Positions 1 through 11,601 of a DNA stretch of 64,000 nt are shown piece after piece (positions within the stretch are counted from its first letter, which is position 1; each line of letters starts with the position of its first letter). The notes below the pieces were generated by a model. The model worked only from the letters and a program-made list of their open reading frames with translations. It made no database searches and was not told the DNA's origin. The position numbers were made by a program, and so were the translations under genes. The stretch comes from Herbaspirillum sp. SJZ106 (lineage in GTDB: Bacteria > Pseudomonadota > Gammaproteobacteria > Burkholderiales > Burkholderiaceae_D), in assembly GCF_006715495.1 (NCBI RefSeq), contig NZ_VFNI01000003.1, forward strand, positions 310,001-374,000, read 5' to 3'.

Positions 1-1
1 C

Positions 2-1714
2 CGTCACGAAAGCTTGATTGCCTTCTCTAACTATCGCTACTACGACGGAGAGCTGGTCACGTTCCCGAGTCCCGTGACCAATGATAGGGCAGTGAGTTTC
101 AATCTTGTCTCCAGCGGCCAGTACGAACGTGGAGCATCGCGGACCAATAAGCCAGAGGCCAAGGCGTTAGTGGCGGATCTGGTTGCACGTCTGAAGGAGC
201 CTGATTTCAACGATGCAGGCTTGACTGTTGGTGTTGTAACCTTCAATTCGGAGCAGCAGCGACTCATCGAGGATTTGCTAGACGATGCGCGTCGCAAAGA
301 CTCCTCTATCGAACGGCACTTCGCTGATACAGCACTTGAGCCTGTGTTCGTGAAGAATCTGGAAAGCGTTCAGGGGGATGAGCGTGATGTTATGTATTTC
401 TCTGTGACCTATGGGCCAGGTTTGGATGGTGTGATGCCCATGAACTTTGGACCTATGAACCAACAGGGCGGGGAGCGTCGTTTGAACGTGGCTATTACTC
501 GGGCGAGGCAGGAGTTGCGTGTGTTTGGCAGCTTCCGCCCGGAGAAGATGGACCTCACTCGTACTCAAGCGCTGGGCGTTCGAGATTTGAAGCATTTCCT
601 CGAGTTTGCTGAGAAGGGGGCGCGTGCTTTGGGCGAATTTGTTGCTGGCAGTATCGGTGACTTCGATAGTCCATTTGAGAAGGCCGTATGCAGTGCTCTT
701 GCAGAACGAGGATGGGTTGTGCATCCACAGGTCGGCGTCTCTGCATTCCGTGTTGACCTGGGTGTGGTTGACCCAGATTCGCCAGGACGTTACTTGGCCG
801 GAGTGGAGTGTGATGGTGCTACCTATCACCGTTCTGCAACCGCCCGCGACCGTGACAAGCTCCGCGAGCAAGTCCTTCGTGGGCTTGGTTGGGATATCGT
901 CCGCATTTGGTCCACGGACTGGTGGGTCGATATGCCTGGGACTTTGGAAAAAATAGACGCTCAGCTTCGTCAGATTTTGGATGTCAAGCGTGAGACGGAA
1001 ATGGTCGCTGCTGAGCAAGCTGCGGAAATGAAGGAGCAGGTCGTCGCTATGGCCAACGCCGCTGACGACGAGGAGATTTCATCTGGAGAAGCACCATCGC
1101 ACGTGGCATCTGCGGTACCGGTTCCCGTGACTGCGCATTCAGTTGAAACCTCCGAGATGTACGCGCGTTCTGCGGCAGGTGAATTGATGCCTGAGCAAAA
1201 CTACTTCGTCGAGGTGGATCTGGCGACGACCGACCATGTTGCTGATCCCGACCTTTTCTTTTCTGACAGCTACGATGAGCGGTTGCTCGGGATGATTGCC
1301 GAGGTTGTTGAGGCGGAGGGGCCCGTCCGAGATGAGGTTCTTGCACGTCGCATTGCTCGTGCCCACGGTTGGGTGCGCACGGGGGCTCGTATCGTTAGTC
1401 GTGTCGTAGACTTGACTTCGCAGCATTTCGAAACTGAGGCTGAGTCAGTCGGTTTGTTCATTTGGCCAAAACGGCTGAAGGACCGTTCGATGATTTCGTT
1501 CAGAAAACCGGTTGCGGGCAGTGCTCGGCAGGTTGACGAGGTATCTCTTGCAGAGCTGAACGTGTTGGCAGGCCGCTACTGCGCCGAAGGAGATGATGAG
1601 GAGACTGCTCTCATTGGCATGAGTCGCGATTTGGGGTTGCAGCGGCCTAGGGCTATGAGCCGGGAGCGATTGATGGAAGCTTGGCGTATGGCAGAAAGAT
1701 CCCAAGTCAACTGA
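2..1714 (+). CDS. DUF4011-type superfamily 1 helicase with Vsr-like nuclease domain, 3' part only
   Basis: The reading frame is open to the left edge, so the start and most of the helicase lie outside the window. The visible part begins with R-H-E-S-L-I-A-F-S-N, the segment of the DUF4011 helicases that precedes the last motifs. About residues 110-165 hold a Q-G-D-E-R-D motif V region and RRLNVAITRAR, a motif VI. About residues 220-310 form a PD-(D/E)xK-like nuclease domain, with FRVDLGVV followed by GVECDG (acid...ExD). About residues 415-480 look like the DUF3320 C-terminal domain. This architecture is that of very large helicase-nuclease proteins, one lineage of which (Hhe, DUF4011-helicase-Vsr) is an anti-phage system. 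The base composition is clearly less GC-rich than valS next door, which suggests transfer. Defence function is inferred; the domain calls are by eye. Confidence 0.8.
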   Translation, partial: RHESLIAFSNYRYYDGELVTFPSPVTNDRAVSFNLVSSGQYERGASRTNKPEAKALVADLVARLKEPDFNDAGLTVGVVTFNSEQQRLIEDLLDDARRKDSSIERHFADTALEPVFVKNLESVQGDERDVMYFSVTYGPGLDGVMPMNFGPMNQQGGERRLNVAITRARQELRVFGSFRPEKMDLTRTQALGVRDLKHFLEFAEKGARALGEFVAGSIGDFDSPFEKAVCSALAERGWVVHPQVGVSAFRVDLGVVDPDSPGRYLAGVECDGATYHRSATARDRDKLREQVLRGLGWDIVRIWSTDWWVDMPGTLEKIDAQLRQILDVKRETEMVAAEQAAEMKEQVVAMANAADDEEISSGEAPSHVASAVPVPVTAHSVETSEMYARSAAGELMPEQNYFVEVDLATTDHVADPDLFFSDSYDERLLGMIAEVVEAEGPVRDEVLARRIARAHGWVRTGARIVSRVVDLTSQHFETEAESVGLFIWPKRLKDRSMISFRKPVAGSARQVDEVSLAELNVLAGRYCAEGDDEETALIGMSRDLGLQRPRAMSRERLMEAWRMAERSQVN

Positions 1715-1860
1715 GGATTGGTGGTAGGGGGAAGAGGTTGTCTGGTACAGGCCTTTTCGATCGTTATGCCGCTGTTAGCCACAGTGAGTGTATGGGGTAT
1801 TTTGTAAATAACCAAAGTCCAGATACTGTTTAAACACTTTAGTTATCTACGTAATATCCA

Positions 1861-1896
1861 AAACAAAAGCCGCCGTCCCTTGCGGAACGGCGGCTT
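1861..1896 (-). terminator. Rho-independent terminator of valS
   Basis: AGCCGCCGT at 1868-1876 pairs with ACGGCGGCT at 1887-1895, with one more A-T pair outside. Read on the minus strand, the stem is followed by TTTTGTTT. It lies just downstream of the valS stop codon. Confidence 0.85.
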
Positions 1897-1920
1897 GGCG
1901 ATAGCCGGATGCGGCGAAAC

Positions 1921-4731
1921 TTACTTCAGTTTCGCCAACTGCTCCTGCAGCTTCCCGACCGTGGCGGTGAAGGTGGCCAGGCGTTCCTTCTCCTGCGCCA
2001 CCACCGCTTCCGGCGCGCGCGCCACGAAGCTTTCGTTGGACAGCTTGCCGTTGGCCTTGGCGATCTCGCCAGTCAGGCGGGCGATTTCCTTGCCCAGGCG
2101 CTCGCGCTCGGCGGCCACGTCGATTTCCACCTTCAGCATCAGCTTGACGTCGCCGACGATGGCCACCGGCGCCGGCGACTCCGGCAGCTGCGCTACCACC
2201 TGCGTTTCCGACAGGCGCACCAGGCCCTGCAGGTAAGGCAGGAAGGACTGCACCGCCGAAGCGTCGGCCGCTTCCACGATCAGCGGCACGCGCAGCGACG
2301 GCGCCAGCTGCATCTCGCCGCGCAGGTTGCGGCAGGCGTCGGTGAGCGACTTGAACTGCGCCATCCAGGCCTCGGCTTCGGCATCGACCTTGTCCAGGTC
2401 GGCTTGCGGATACGGCTGGCGCATGATCGAGTCGCCGGCCGGGTCGAGCTTCTTGTCGGTCATCGGCGCCACGGTCTGCCACAACTGCTCGGTGATGAAC
2501 GGCAGCACCGGGTGCGCCAGGCGCAGGATCACTTCCAGCACGCGCAGCAGGGTGCGGCGGGTGGCGCGCTGCTGCGCCTCGTTGCCGGTCTGGATCTGGG
2601 CCTTGGCCATTTCCAGATACCAGTCGCAGTACTCGTCCCACACGAACTTGTAGATGGCGGTGGCGATGTTGTCGAAGCGGTAGTCGGCGAAACCCTTCGC
2701 CACCTCGGCTTCGGTACGCTGCAGCAGCGACACGATCCAGCGGTCGGCCTGCGAGAACTGCAGGTAGCTCTTGTCGCACACGCCCTTCTCATGGCCGTCG
2801 AAACCGCAGTCCTGGCCTTCGGTGTTCATCAGCACGAAGCGGGTGGCGTTCCACAGCTTGTTGCAGAAGTTGCGGTAGCCCTCGCAGCGGTTCAGGTCGA
2901 AGTTGATGTTGCGGCCCAGGGTCGCCAGCGAGGCGAAGGTGAAGCGCAGCGCATCGGTGCCGAAGGCCGGGATGCCATCGGCGAATTCGCGGCGGGTGGC
3001 CTTCTCGATGCTGGCCGCCTGCTTCGGGTTCATCAGGCCGGCCGTGCGCTTGGCCACCAGTGCATCCACGCCGATGCCGTCGATCAGGTCGATCGGGTCC
3101 AGCGTGTTGCCCTTGGACTTGGACATCTTCTGGCCGCTGCCGTCGCGCACCAGGCCGTGCACGTAGACGGTGTCGAACGGGACCTTACCGGTGAAATGCG
3201 TGGTCATCATGACCATGCGCGCCACCCAGAAGAAGATAATGTCGAAGCCGGTCACCAGCACCGACGACGGCAGGAACAGCTTGTAGTCCGGCGTTTCTTC
3301 CGGCCAGCCCAGCGTGGAGAACGGCACCAGCGCCGAGGAGAACCAGGTGTCCAGCACGTCCTCGTCGCGCTTGACGGCGCGGCCTCCGGCTTGCGCGCGG
3401 GCTTCTTCCTCGCTGCGCGCGACGTAGATGTTGCCTTCGTCGTCGTACCAGGCCGGGATCTGGTGGCCCCACCACAGCTGGCGCGAGATGCACCAGTCCT
3501 GGATGTTGTTGAGCCACTGGTTGTAGGTATTGGTCCAGTTTTCCGGCACGAACTTGATCTCGCCGGAAGCGACCTTCTCCAGCGCGGTCTCGGCGATCGA
3601 CTTGCCGGGGAAGTAGGTGCCTTCCGGCGCCGGCTTGCTCATCGCCACGAACCACTGGTCGGTCAGCATCGGCTCGATCACCACGCCGGTACGGTCGCCG
3701 CGCGGCACCATCAGCTTGTGCGGCTTGACCAGTTCCAGCAGGCCCAGCGCGTCGAGATCGGCCACGATCTGCTTGCGCGCCTCGAAGCGGTCCAGGCCCT
3801 GGTACTTGGCGGGCGCGTTTTCGTTGATCCTGGCGTCCAGCGTGAACACGCTGATCTTGTCCAGGTTGTGGCGTGCGCCGACCTGGTAGTCGTTGAAGTC
3901 GTGCGCCGGGGTGATCTTCACGCAGCCGGTGCCGAATTCCTTGTCGACGTATTCATCCTTGATGATGGGGATCTCGCGGCCCACCAGCGGCAGCTTGAGC
4001 ATCTTGCCCACCAGCGCGGCATAGCGCTCATCGGTCGGATCGACCGCCACGGCGACGTCGCCCAGCATGGTTTCAGGACGGGTGGTGGCGACCGTGATGG
4101 TGCCGCTGCCGTCGGCCAGCGGGTACTTGATGTGCCACATCGAGCCGTCTTCTTCCTCCGACACCACTTCCAGGTCGGACACCGCGGTGCCCAGCACCGG
4201 GTCCCAGTTGACCAGGCGCTTGCCGCGGTAGATCAGGCCCTGCTCGTACAGGCGCACGAACACTTCGGTGACGGCCTTGGACATCTTCGGGTCCATCGTG
4301 AAGTATTCGCGCTCCCAGTCGGTCGAGGCGCCCATGCGGCGCATCTGGCCGGTGATGGTGGAGCCGGATTTTTCCTTCCACTCCCACACCTTCTCGACGA
4401 ACTTTTCGCGGCCGAGGTCGTGGCGCGACACCTTTTGCGCATCGAGTTGGCGCTCCACCACGATCTGGGTGGCGATGCCGGCGTGGTCGGTGCCGGGGAT
4501 CCACGCGGTGTTGTAGCCGCGCATGCGGTGGTAGCGCGTCAGGCCGTCCATGATGGTCTGGTTGAACGCGTGGCCCATGTGCAGGGTGCCGGTCACGTTC
4601 GGCGGCGGCAGCTGGATGGAAAACGACGGTTTTTCGGCGTCGGTGGTGGCGGCGAAATAACCGCGCTTTTCCCATTCCTCGCGCCAGAATTTTTCAATCT
4701 CGGCAGGCTCGAACGACTTGGCTAATTCCAT
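1921..4731 (-). CDS. valS: Valyl-tRNA synthetase
   Basis: Charges tRNA-Val with valine in the cytoplasm and edits mischarged threonine. The 936-residue protein has the usual length for bacterial ValRS. The class I HIGH signature appears as LHMGH near residue 51 and the KMSKS loop as [10 protein letters not shown] near residue 532; the editing domain lies between them. The last ~65 residues, rich in Glu, Lys and Leu, form the C-terminal coiled-coil arm that contacts the tRNA elbow. The ATG at 4731 gives the family N-terminus MELAKSFEP. The gene appears monocistronic: it ends at its own terminator and has a -10-like TATAAT about 30 bp upstream. The antisense strand carries a long shadow reading frame that is not a gene. 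Confidence 0.98.
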   Translation of the reverse strand: MELAKSFEPAEIEKFWREEWEKRGYFAATTDAEKPSFSIQLPPPNVTGTLHMGHAFNQTIMDGLTRYHRMRGYNTAWIPGTDHAGIATQIVVERQLDAQKVSRHDLGREKFVEKVWEWKEKSGSTITGQMRRMGASTDWEREYFTMDPKMSKAVTEVFVRLYEQGLIYRGKRLVNWDPVLGTAVSDLEVVSEEEDGSMWHIKYPLADGSGTITVATTRPETMLGDVAVAVDPTDERYAALVGKMLKLPLVGREIPIIKDEYVDKEFGTGCVKITPAHDFNDYQVGARHNLDKISVFTLDARINENAPAKYQGLDRFEARKQIVADLDALGLLELVKPHKLMVPRGDRTGVVIEPMLTDQWFVAMSKPAPEGTYFPGKSIAETALEKVASGEIKFVPENWTNTYNQWLNNIQDWCISRQLWWGHQIPAWYDDEGNIYVARSEEEARAQAGGRAVKRDEDVLDTWFSSALVPFSTLGWPEETPDYKLFLPSSVLVTGFDIIFFWVARMVMMTTHFTGKVPFDTVYVHGLVRDGSGQKMSKSKGNTLDPIDLIDGIGVDALVAKRTAGLMNPKQAASIEKATRREFADGIPAFGTDALRFTFASLATLGRNINFDLNRCEGYRNFCNKLWNATRFVLMNTEGQDCGFDGHEKGVCDKSYLQFSQADRWIVSLLQRTEAEVAKGFADYRFDNIATAIYKFVWDEYCDWYLEMAKAQIQTGNEAQQRATRRTLLRVLEVILRLAHPVLPFITEQLWQTVAPMTDKKLDPAGDSIMRQPYPQADLDKVDAEAEAWMAQFKSLTDACRNLRGEMQLAPSLRVPLIVEAADASAVQSFLPYLQGLVRLSETQVVAQLPESPAPVAIVGDVKLMLKVEIDVAAERERLGKEIARLTGEIAKANGKLSNESFVARAPEAVVAQEKERLATFTATVGKLQEQLAKLK

Positions 4732-4761
4732 GATTTGACGTGTGTTTTTGCGAAACCGTCC

Positions 4762-4767
4762 ATTATA
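4762..4767 (-). promoter_or_regulatory. Putative -10 element of valS
   Basis: A perfect TATAAT on the minus strand lies 30 bp before the valS ATG. No good -35 is visible at 16-18 bp spacing, so the assignment rests on the -10 and its position. Confidence 0.5.
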
Positions 4768-4931
4768 AGGGAGGCGGGGCCGGCAGTGGCGGCCGGTGGA
4801 ACTGGCGGGGGCCGGGAAGCGACTTATCCATTACCGCAGCCAAGTTTGTTGTTTGGCAGGCAAGGTTTCGCGGCATGCCTGGCCGCCGCGATGTGATTCC
4901 AGGCAATTTCATGATGAGTGGAGAACCGCAG

Positions 4932-5705
4932 ATGTCGAAGGTGTCGGATCAAGGCGTAACCTGGCAGGATCTGGCGGACAGGTGGTTCCGCGATCCTGCT
5001 TTCCAGAAGGAATATGCGGTCATCAAGCCAACCCTGGACCGGCTCGGCATTACGCCGGGCGGTGGCGGCCACGGTTCGCCGCCGGTGGAGTCGGTCGATA
5101 TCACGGTGGACATCACCACCACTTACCGACCGCCGGTGGTCTCCCGCAAGAGCGTCACGCCCGACGCCATCGGGGCCGACGCCGATGAGCCGTACCAGGG
5201 CAATGGTGACGGCTCCAGTCATCTGGGGCCGGGCCTGCCGCCGCAGGCCGAGCCCTACCGCGACATGATCGAGGAAGCGTCGCGTCGCAGCGGCGTCCCG
5301 GCCAGCCTGCTGGCCGGCCTGATCCATGACGAATCGCGCTGGGACCCGGGCGCCGCCACCAACAATCCGAACGGCAGGGGCGACACCGGACTGGTGCAGA
5401 TGAACGACAACACCTTCGCCGCATTGCAGGCGCGCCATCCCGAGCTGCAAGGGCGCGACAAGAACGACCCGGCCACCAACATCCTGGCCGGTGCCTTCTA
5501 CCTGGCCGACATGAAAGAGGAGATGAAACAGAAATACGGCAAGGACAGCTGGGAGATCGCGCTGCGCGCCTACAACTCCGGCGAGAACGGCGTCGATCCC
5601 AATAACCTGAGCAACTTGCCCGCCGGCACCGGCATCGCCAACTATGTCGAGAAGGTGATGCGCTACTGGAAGATCATCGACGAAGGCGGCACGCTGCCGG
5701 CTTGA
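4932..5705 (+). CDS. Small lytic transglycosylase (SLT fold)
   Basis: The C-terminal half (about residues 105-245 of 257) matches an SLT/GH23 lytic transglycosylase. It reads ASRRSGVPASLLAGLIHDES with the catalytic Glu near residue 134, then GLVQMN and a late AYNSG motif. Such enzymes cleave peptidoglycan with formation of 1,6-anhydro-MurNAc. The N-terminal ~100 residues are Gly/Pro-rich and unrecognised. No signal peptide is visible from this start. ATG 4932 is chosen because GGAG lies 8 nt upstream; an in-frame ATG at 4911 is possible, and the frame stays open back to 4740. Lytic transglycosylases without a signal peptide are known in type III secretion and phage contexts, but nothing nearby supports either. 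The role is unknown. Confidence 0.75.
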   Translation: MSKVSDQGVTWQDLADRWFRDPAFQKEYAVIKPTLDRLGITPGGGGHGSPPVESVDITVDITTTYRPPVVSRKSVTPDAIGADADEPYQGNGDGSSHLGPGLPPQAEPYRDMIEEASRRSGVPASLLAGLIHDESRWDPGAATNNPNGRGDTGLVQMNDNTFAALQARHPELQGRDKNDPATNILAGAFYLADMKEEMKQKYGKDSWEIALRAYNSGENGVDPNNLSNLPAGTGIANYVEKVMRYWKIIDEGGTLPA

Positions 5706-5793
5706 ACCTGTCGCCGACCACAGCCGGCGCTGCCCGGCGCGGATGAGTTCATGGCGGGCAGCGTTTCTGCTCGCCTGCTGCCACAAAGCGCCT

Positions 5794-5799
5794 TATAAT
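5794..5799 (+). promoter_or_regulatory. -10 element of the thiamine operon
   Basis: A perfect TATAAT lies about 35 bp upstream of the TPP aptamer. The -35 region is weak (TCGCCT at 17-bp spacing). Confidence 0.5.
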
Positions 5800-5831
5800 G
5801 GCCGCTCGCCGGTGTTTGCACCGGCGTAAAA

Positions 5832-8128
<2,297 letters not shown>

Positions 8129-8216
8129 GTTTTTTTATTAGGTAGTCTGGCCTTACTGCTGGTCGATGTACTGGCTCTATGCTTTTCTTTCTCCGGTCGG
8201 AGGTGAGCGCCGGGAG

Positions 8217-8408
8217 GCTGAAGCACTGCTTCAGCCGGCAGCCGCTCACTTTCTTTGCTCCGCCAAAGAAAGTAAGCAAAGAAAGGCGGCCCCTAAGTGC
8301 CAGCCCCTGCGGGGTTCCCGCCGAAGCGCGAGGAAAAATGGGAAAGGCAGAGTCGCTGCGCTCCGACTGCCTTTCTGATCCATTTTTCCCCGCGCTCCGG
8401 CGGCTGGC
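8217..8408. repeat. Nested palindromic intergenic element between thiS and thiG
   Basis: The gap 8129-8639 has no gene. It holds three dyads. GCTGAAGC (8217-8224) pairs with GCTTCAGC (8228-8235). ACTTTCTTTG (8248-8257) pairs with CAAAGAAAGT (8264-8273). A large interrupted palindrome follows: GCCAGCC (8299-8305) with GGCTGGC (8402-8408), CCGCCG (8319-8324) with CGGCGG (8398-8403), GGAAAAATGG (8332-8341) with CCATTTTTCC (8380-8389) and AAAGGCAG (8343-8350) with CTGCCTTT (8367-8374). It resembles mobile intergenic repeats seen across Burkholderiales; that link is from memory, not a search. Confidence 0.7.
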
Positions 8409-8539
8409 CCACAAGGGGAAAGCATGGCCGGCTCGCCTGCGGCATCGCGGTGCTTGTTACTCGCCTGCGGCTTCGGGGTGCAGGTTCGCTATCACCTAGT
8501 GCTGTCATTCCGATGATGTTTGTCGCGCTTCAAGTGATT

Positions 8540-8577
8540 CCGTTCGGACTGAGTAGCCGCAAAGCGGCGTATCGAAG
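8540..8577 (+). repeat. Intergenic repeat family, copy A
   Basis: It begins CCGTTCGGACTGAGTAG and ends GGCGTATCGAAG, with a small internal dyad (GCCGC/GCGGC). Related copies lie at 16824-16861 (+), 16894-16932 (-), 31747-31781 (-) and 31795-31834 (+). It is the last recognisable element before thiG. Confidence 0.7.
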
Positions 8578-8639
8578 TCTGCACACCAGCCGTATGCATT
8601 CCTTTTCGCACAATTGCAAGAGACATGAAAGGATTTGAA

Positions 8640-9449
8640 ATGAACATGAACGACACACCCGCGCTGGTACAGGACACAGGCCTGACCATCGCTGGAAAAA
8701 CCTACCGCTCGCGCCTCCTGGTGGGCAGCGGCAAGTACAAGGACCTGAACGAGACGCGCGCGGCGACTGTTGCCAGCGGCGCCGAGATCATCACCGTGGC
8801 GATCCGCCGCGTGAACATCGGCCAGGACCCCAATGCGCCCAGCCTGCTGGATGTGGTGCCGCCCTCGGAATTCACCATCCTGCCCAATACCGCCGGCTGC
8901 TACAACGCGGCCGATGCGGTCTACACGCTGCAACTGGCGCGCGAGCTGCTGGGCGGGCACAAGCTGGTGAAGCTGGAGGTGCTGGGCGACGAGAAGACGC
9001 TGTTCCCCAACATGCCGGAGACGCTCAAGGCCGCCGAGACCCTGGTCAAGGATGGTTTCGACGTGATGGTGTATTGCAGCGACGATCCGATCCAGGCGCG
9101 AATGCTGGAAGACCTGGGCGTGGCGGCGGTGATGCCGCTGGCTTCGCTGATCGGTTCCGGCATGGGCATCTTGAATCCGTGGAACCTGTCGCTGATCATC
9201 GAGCAGGCCAAGGTGCCGGTGCTGGTCGATGCCGGCGTGGGCACGGCGTCGGACGCGGCCATCGCGATGGAGCTGGGCTGCGACGGCGTGCTGATGAACA
9301 GCGCCATCGCCGGCGCGCGCGATCCCATCCGCATGGCGGGCGCGATGAAGCTGGCGGTGGAGGCGGGGCGCGAGGCTTTCCTCGCGGGCCGCATCCCGCG
9401 CAAGTTCCACGCATCGCCATCCTCGCCGATGGCCGGGCGCGTAGTGTGA
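8640..9449 (+). CDS. thiG: Thiazole synthase ThiG
   Basis: Condenses deoxyxylulose 5-phosphate, dehydroglycine and the ThiS thiocarboxylate into the thiazole phosphate of thiamine. The 269-residue TIM-barrel protein carries [11 protein letters not shown] near residue 25 and the Schiff-base Lys region [15 protein letters not shown] near residue 110. Phosphate-binding GVGTASDAA and [14 protein letters not shown] follow. ATG 8640 is preferred over ATG 8625 because AAAGGA lies 6 nt before it. Its stop overlaps the GTG of thiD. Confidence 0.97.
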   Translation: MNMNDTPALVQDTGLTIAGKTYRSRLLVGSGKYKDLNETRAATVASGAEIITVAIRRVNIGQDPNAPSLLDVVPPSEFTILPNTAGCYNAADAVYTLQLARELLGGHKLVKLEVLGDEKTLFPNMPETLKAAETLVKDGFDVMVYCSDDPIQARMLEDLGVAAVMPLASLIGSGMGILNPWNLSLIIEQAKVPVLVDAGVGTASDAAIAMELGCDGVLMNSAIAGARDPIRMAGAMKLAVEAGREAFLAGRIPRKFHASPSSPMAGRVV

Positions 9450-10291
9450 ACGCCAGCTATCGTCCCACGCCGCCTTGCGTGCTGGTGTTTTCCGGCTCCG
9501 ACCCCAGCGGCGGCGCCGGCATGCAGGCCGATATCCCCGCCATCAGCGCGCTCGGCTGCCATCCGCTGTCGGTGCCGACCGCGCTGACGGTACAGGACAA
9601 CGTCAGCGTGTTCGCGGTGCATGCGCTCGATCCGGAACTGGTGCGCCACCAGGCCCAGGTGCTGATCGACCGTTTCGACATCGCCGCAGTCAAGCTGGGC
9701 ATCGCCGGCAGCCGCGACAACGCCGAGGCGATCGCGGCGCTGATCGGCCAGCTGCGCGCACGCAATCCGGCGCTGCCGGTGGTGCTGGACCCGGTGCTGG
9801 CCAATGGCAAAGGGGACAACCTCTCGAAGGACGACGCCGCGCGCGTGATCGAGCCCTTGTATGCGCTGGCCACCGTCATCACGCCCAACCTCAACGAGGC
9901 GCGGCGCCTGTGCGGCGACGTGCCGCCGGGGCGGCAGGCTGCGGCGCTGATGCGGCGCGGCTGCGGGCATGTGCTGCTCAAGGGCGGGCATGGCCCGCAG
10001 GAGTCCGACGTGGTCAACCGCTGGTACGGCCAGCCGCCGGACGCCGGGCAGGGCGAGGATGCCGACGCTGCCGAGGGAAGTGCGCGCTGGCGCTGGGCGC
10101 GCCTGCCCGATGAATTCCACGGCAGCGGCTGCACGCTGGCGGCGGCCTTGTCGGCCTTGTTGGCGCGAGGATTTGAGATGCACGATGCCATCGCAGGCGC
10201 GCAAGACTATTGCCAGCATGCGCTGGCGACGTCATATGCGATTGCGGCCGGGCAGCGCATTCCCAACCGCGTGCCGCCGTATCGGAAATAG
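9446..10291 (+). CDS. thiD: Hydroxymethylpyrimidine/phosphomethylpyrimidine kinase ThiD
   Basis: Phosphorylates HMP and HMP-P to HMP-PP, the pyrimidine donor for ThiE. The 281-residue ribokinase-like protein has [17 protein letters not shown] near residue 15 and the C-terminal anion-hole motif [11 protein letters not shown] near residue 225, with its conserved Cys. The start is a GTG at 9446 overlapping the thiG stop (GTGTGA), which implies coupled translation. It fits the thiamine operon between thiG and thiE. Confidence 0.95.
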   Translation: MNASYRPTPPCVLVFSGSDPSGGAGMQADIPAISALGCHPLSVPTALTVQDNVSVFAVHALDPELVRHQAQVLIDRFDIAAVKLGIAGSRDNAEAIAALIGQLRARNPALPVVLDPVLANGKGDNLSKDDAARVIEPLYALATVITPNLNEARRLCGDVPPGRQAAALMRRGCGHVLLKGGHGPQESDVVNRWYGQPPDAGQGEDADAAEGSARWRWARLPDEFHGSGCTLAAALSALLARGFEMHDAIAGAQDYCQHALATSYAIAAGQRIPNRVPPYRK

Positions 10292-10315
10292 AAACGCATT
10301 GAAGGGAGAACAGGA

Positions 10316-10951
10316 ATGGACCACACAGACAAGCAATGGCATGTGCGCGGTTTGTATATCGTCACGCCCGACTGGGATGACACGGAACAACTGGTGAGCG
10401 CAACGGAGCAGGCGATCCGGGGCGGCGCGGCCTTGGTGCAATACCGCCACAAGAACGCGGACGAGGTTTTGCGCCGGGAGCAGGCGAGCGCGCTGCTGCA
10501 TGTGTGCCGCCGCCACAACACGCCGTTCATCGTCAACGACCATGTCGAGCTGTGCCTCGCGCTGGATGCGGATGGCATCCATGTCGGCGGCACCGATGCC
10601 TCGGTCGCCGAGGTGCGCGCCAGGGTCGGTCGGGACAAGATCGTCGGCGCTTCGTGCTACGGCACGCTGCAACTGGCGCGCGACGCCCATGCGGCCGGAG
10701 CGAGCTATGTGGCTTTCGGCGGCTTCTATCCGTCGCGCGTGAAGAAATATGCATTCAAGACCGCGCCGGAAATCGTGGCCGAGTCGAAGCGGGAAATCCC
10801 GCTGCCGGTGGTGGTCATCGGCGGCATGACGCAAGAGAATTGCCTGCCGCTGATTGCGCAGGGCGCCGACATGGTGGCAGCGATCAGCAGCGTCTATATG
10901 GCGCCGCAGGATGCGCAGGCCGCCGCGCGCGGCTTTGCCGGCCTGTTCTGA
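10316..10951 (+). CDS. thiE: Thiamine-phosphate synthase ThiE
   Basis: Joins HMP-PP and thiazole phosphate to thiamine phosphate. The 211-residue TIM barrel shows GLYIVTPD near residue 12, LVQYRHKN near residue 40, FIVNDHVELCLALDADGIHV near residues 62-81 and VVVIGGMTQEN near residue 165, all in the family order. A GGGAGA Shine-Dalgarno lies 7-8 nt before the ATG. It is the last gene of the thiamine operon and is followed by a strong hairpin. Confidence 0.96.
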   Translation: MDHTDKQWHVRGLYIVTPDWDDTEQLVSATEQAIRGGAALVQYRHKNADEVLRREQASALLHVCRRHNTPFIVNDHVELCLALDADGIHVGGTDASVAEVRARVGRDKIVGASCYGTLQLARDAHAAGASYVAFGGFYPSRVKKYAFKTAPEIVAESKREIPLPVVVIGGMTQENCLPLIAQGADMVAAISSVYMAPQDAQAAARGFAGLF

Positions 10952-10958
10952 GCGCACA

Positions 10959-10991
10959 TGATGGCGGGGCCGGCGCGCTTGCCGGCGCCAT
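10959..10991. terminator. GC-rich hairpin after thiE
   Basis: GATGGC (10959-10964) pairs with GCCATC (10986-10991), and inner GCCGGC pairs with GCCGGC around a GCGCTT loop. There is no T run on either side. It lies between the convergent thiE and DUF4822 genes and may stop or protect both transcripts. Confidence 0.45.
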
Positions 10992-10994
10992 CGT

Positions 10995-11507
10995 TCAAGG
11001 CTGGGACAGTGGCGGGTTGAATGGCCCGGTGTAAGGCGTGTGCACCACATAGATCCGCACTGGGGGATTGCCCTGCACCATGTTGCGAGGCACCTCGCGC
11101 GAATAAGTGAACTCGGCCGTGGTCAGCTTCTCCAGCCGCCGGGGGAGCACCCTGACAGCGCCCGCGTCAGGCACCAGAACGTGATGCTTGCCGTCGCCGG
11201 TGATGAAGAAGTAACCGCCACCGCCCGCTTTCAGGCGCGATGCGCCGGTGGCCGGATCGAAAAATTCATAACGGTTGCGCGCGCTATCCCACCTCGACAG
11301 GCCGACGACGCCCATGTAGTCGGCTTGCACGTCCTGCTCCGGCGCGCCTTCAAGGTAGACCTTGGTGGTCAGCCAGAGCGTGGAGGAGAGGGCCTTGGCG
11401 GCGGAAACCGAGTCAGGCGTTTGCGCCCGGGAGGGGCTGGCGGCGAGCAAGCCGATGGCAAGGCACAGGCCGCCAACAAGTTTTGCCGTGGATCGCATGG
11501 TAGGCAT
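10995..11507 (-). CDS. Exported DUF4822-like protein
   Basis: A 170-residue protein with a clear signal peptide: short basic start, LVGGLCLAIGLLAAS core and SRA-Q cleavage near residue 29. The mature part resembles the DUF4822 family (ALSSTLWLTTKVYLEG, ...YMGVVGLSRWD, YEFFDPATG, GGGGYFFIT), a small secreted beta-rich domain of unknown function. MPTMRS is used as the start; MRS, three residues later, is equally possible. It is convergent with thiE and in the same direction as dps but is separated from it by a hairpin. The family assignment is by recognition only. Confidence 0.7.
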   Translation of the reverse strand: MPTMRSTAKLVGGLCLAIGLLAASPSRAQTPDSVSAAKALSSTLWLTTKVYLEGAPEQDVQADYMGVVGLSRWDSARNRYEFFDPATGASRLKAGGGGYFFITGDGKHHVLVPDAGAVRVLPRRLEKLTTAEFTYSREVPRNMVQGNPPVRIYVVHTPYTGPFNPPLSQP

Positions 11508-11525
11508 GGCCTTTCGCTTTCATGA

Positions 11526-11545
11526 TCAACAGATGTCAACAGATG
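11526..11545. repeat. Tandem 10-bp duplication
   Basis: TCAACAGATG occurs twice head-to-tail (11526-11535, 11536-11545), followed by a further TCA, in the gap between the DUF4822 gene and dps. Confidence 0.8.
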
Positions 11546-11558
11546 TCATTGGCCATCG

Positions 11559-11583
11559 CACGGGCGCGGCGGCCGCGCCCGTG
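11559..11583 (-). terminator. Hairpin downstream of dps
   Basis: CACGGGCGCGG (11559-11569) pairs perfectly with CCGCGCCCGTG (11573-11583) around a CGG loop, 19 bp after the dps stop. There is no U run on the minus strand, so termination may be imperfect. Confidence 0.6.
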
Positions 11584-11601
11584 CCGGTCGGTCACCGGCC
11601 A

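Noticed and set aside
1909..4725. 938-codon plus-strand reading frame opposite valS
   Set aside because: It is a His/Arg/Gln-rich mirror of a GC-rich gene, has no domain and no ribosome binding site, and valS on the other strand is certain.
8129..8639. Small genes in the thiS-thiG gap
   Set aside because: Several short frames exist, but they run through the palindromes and have no start signals.
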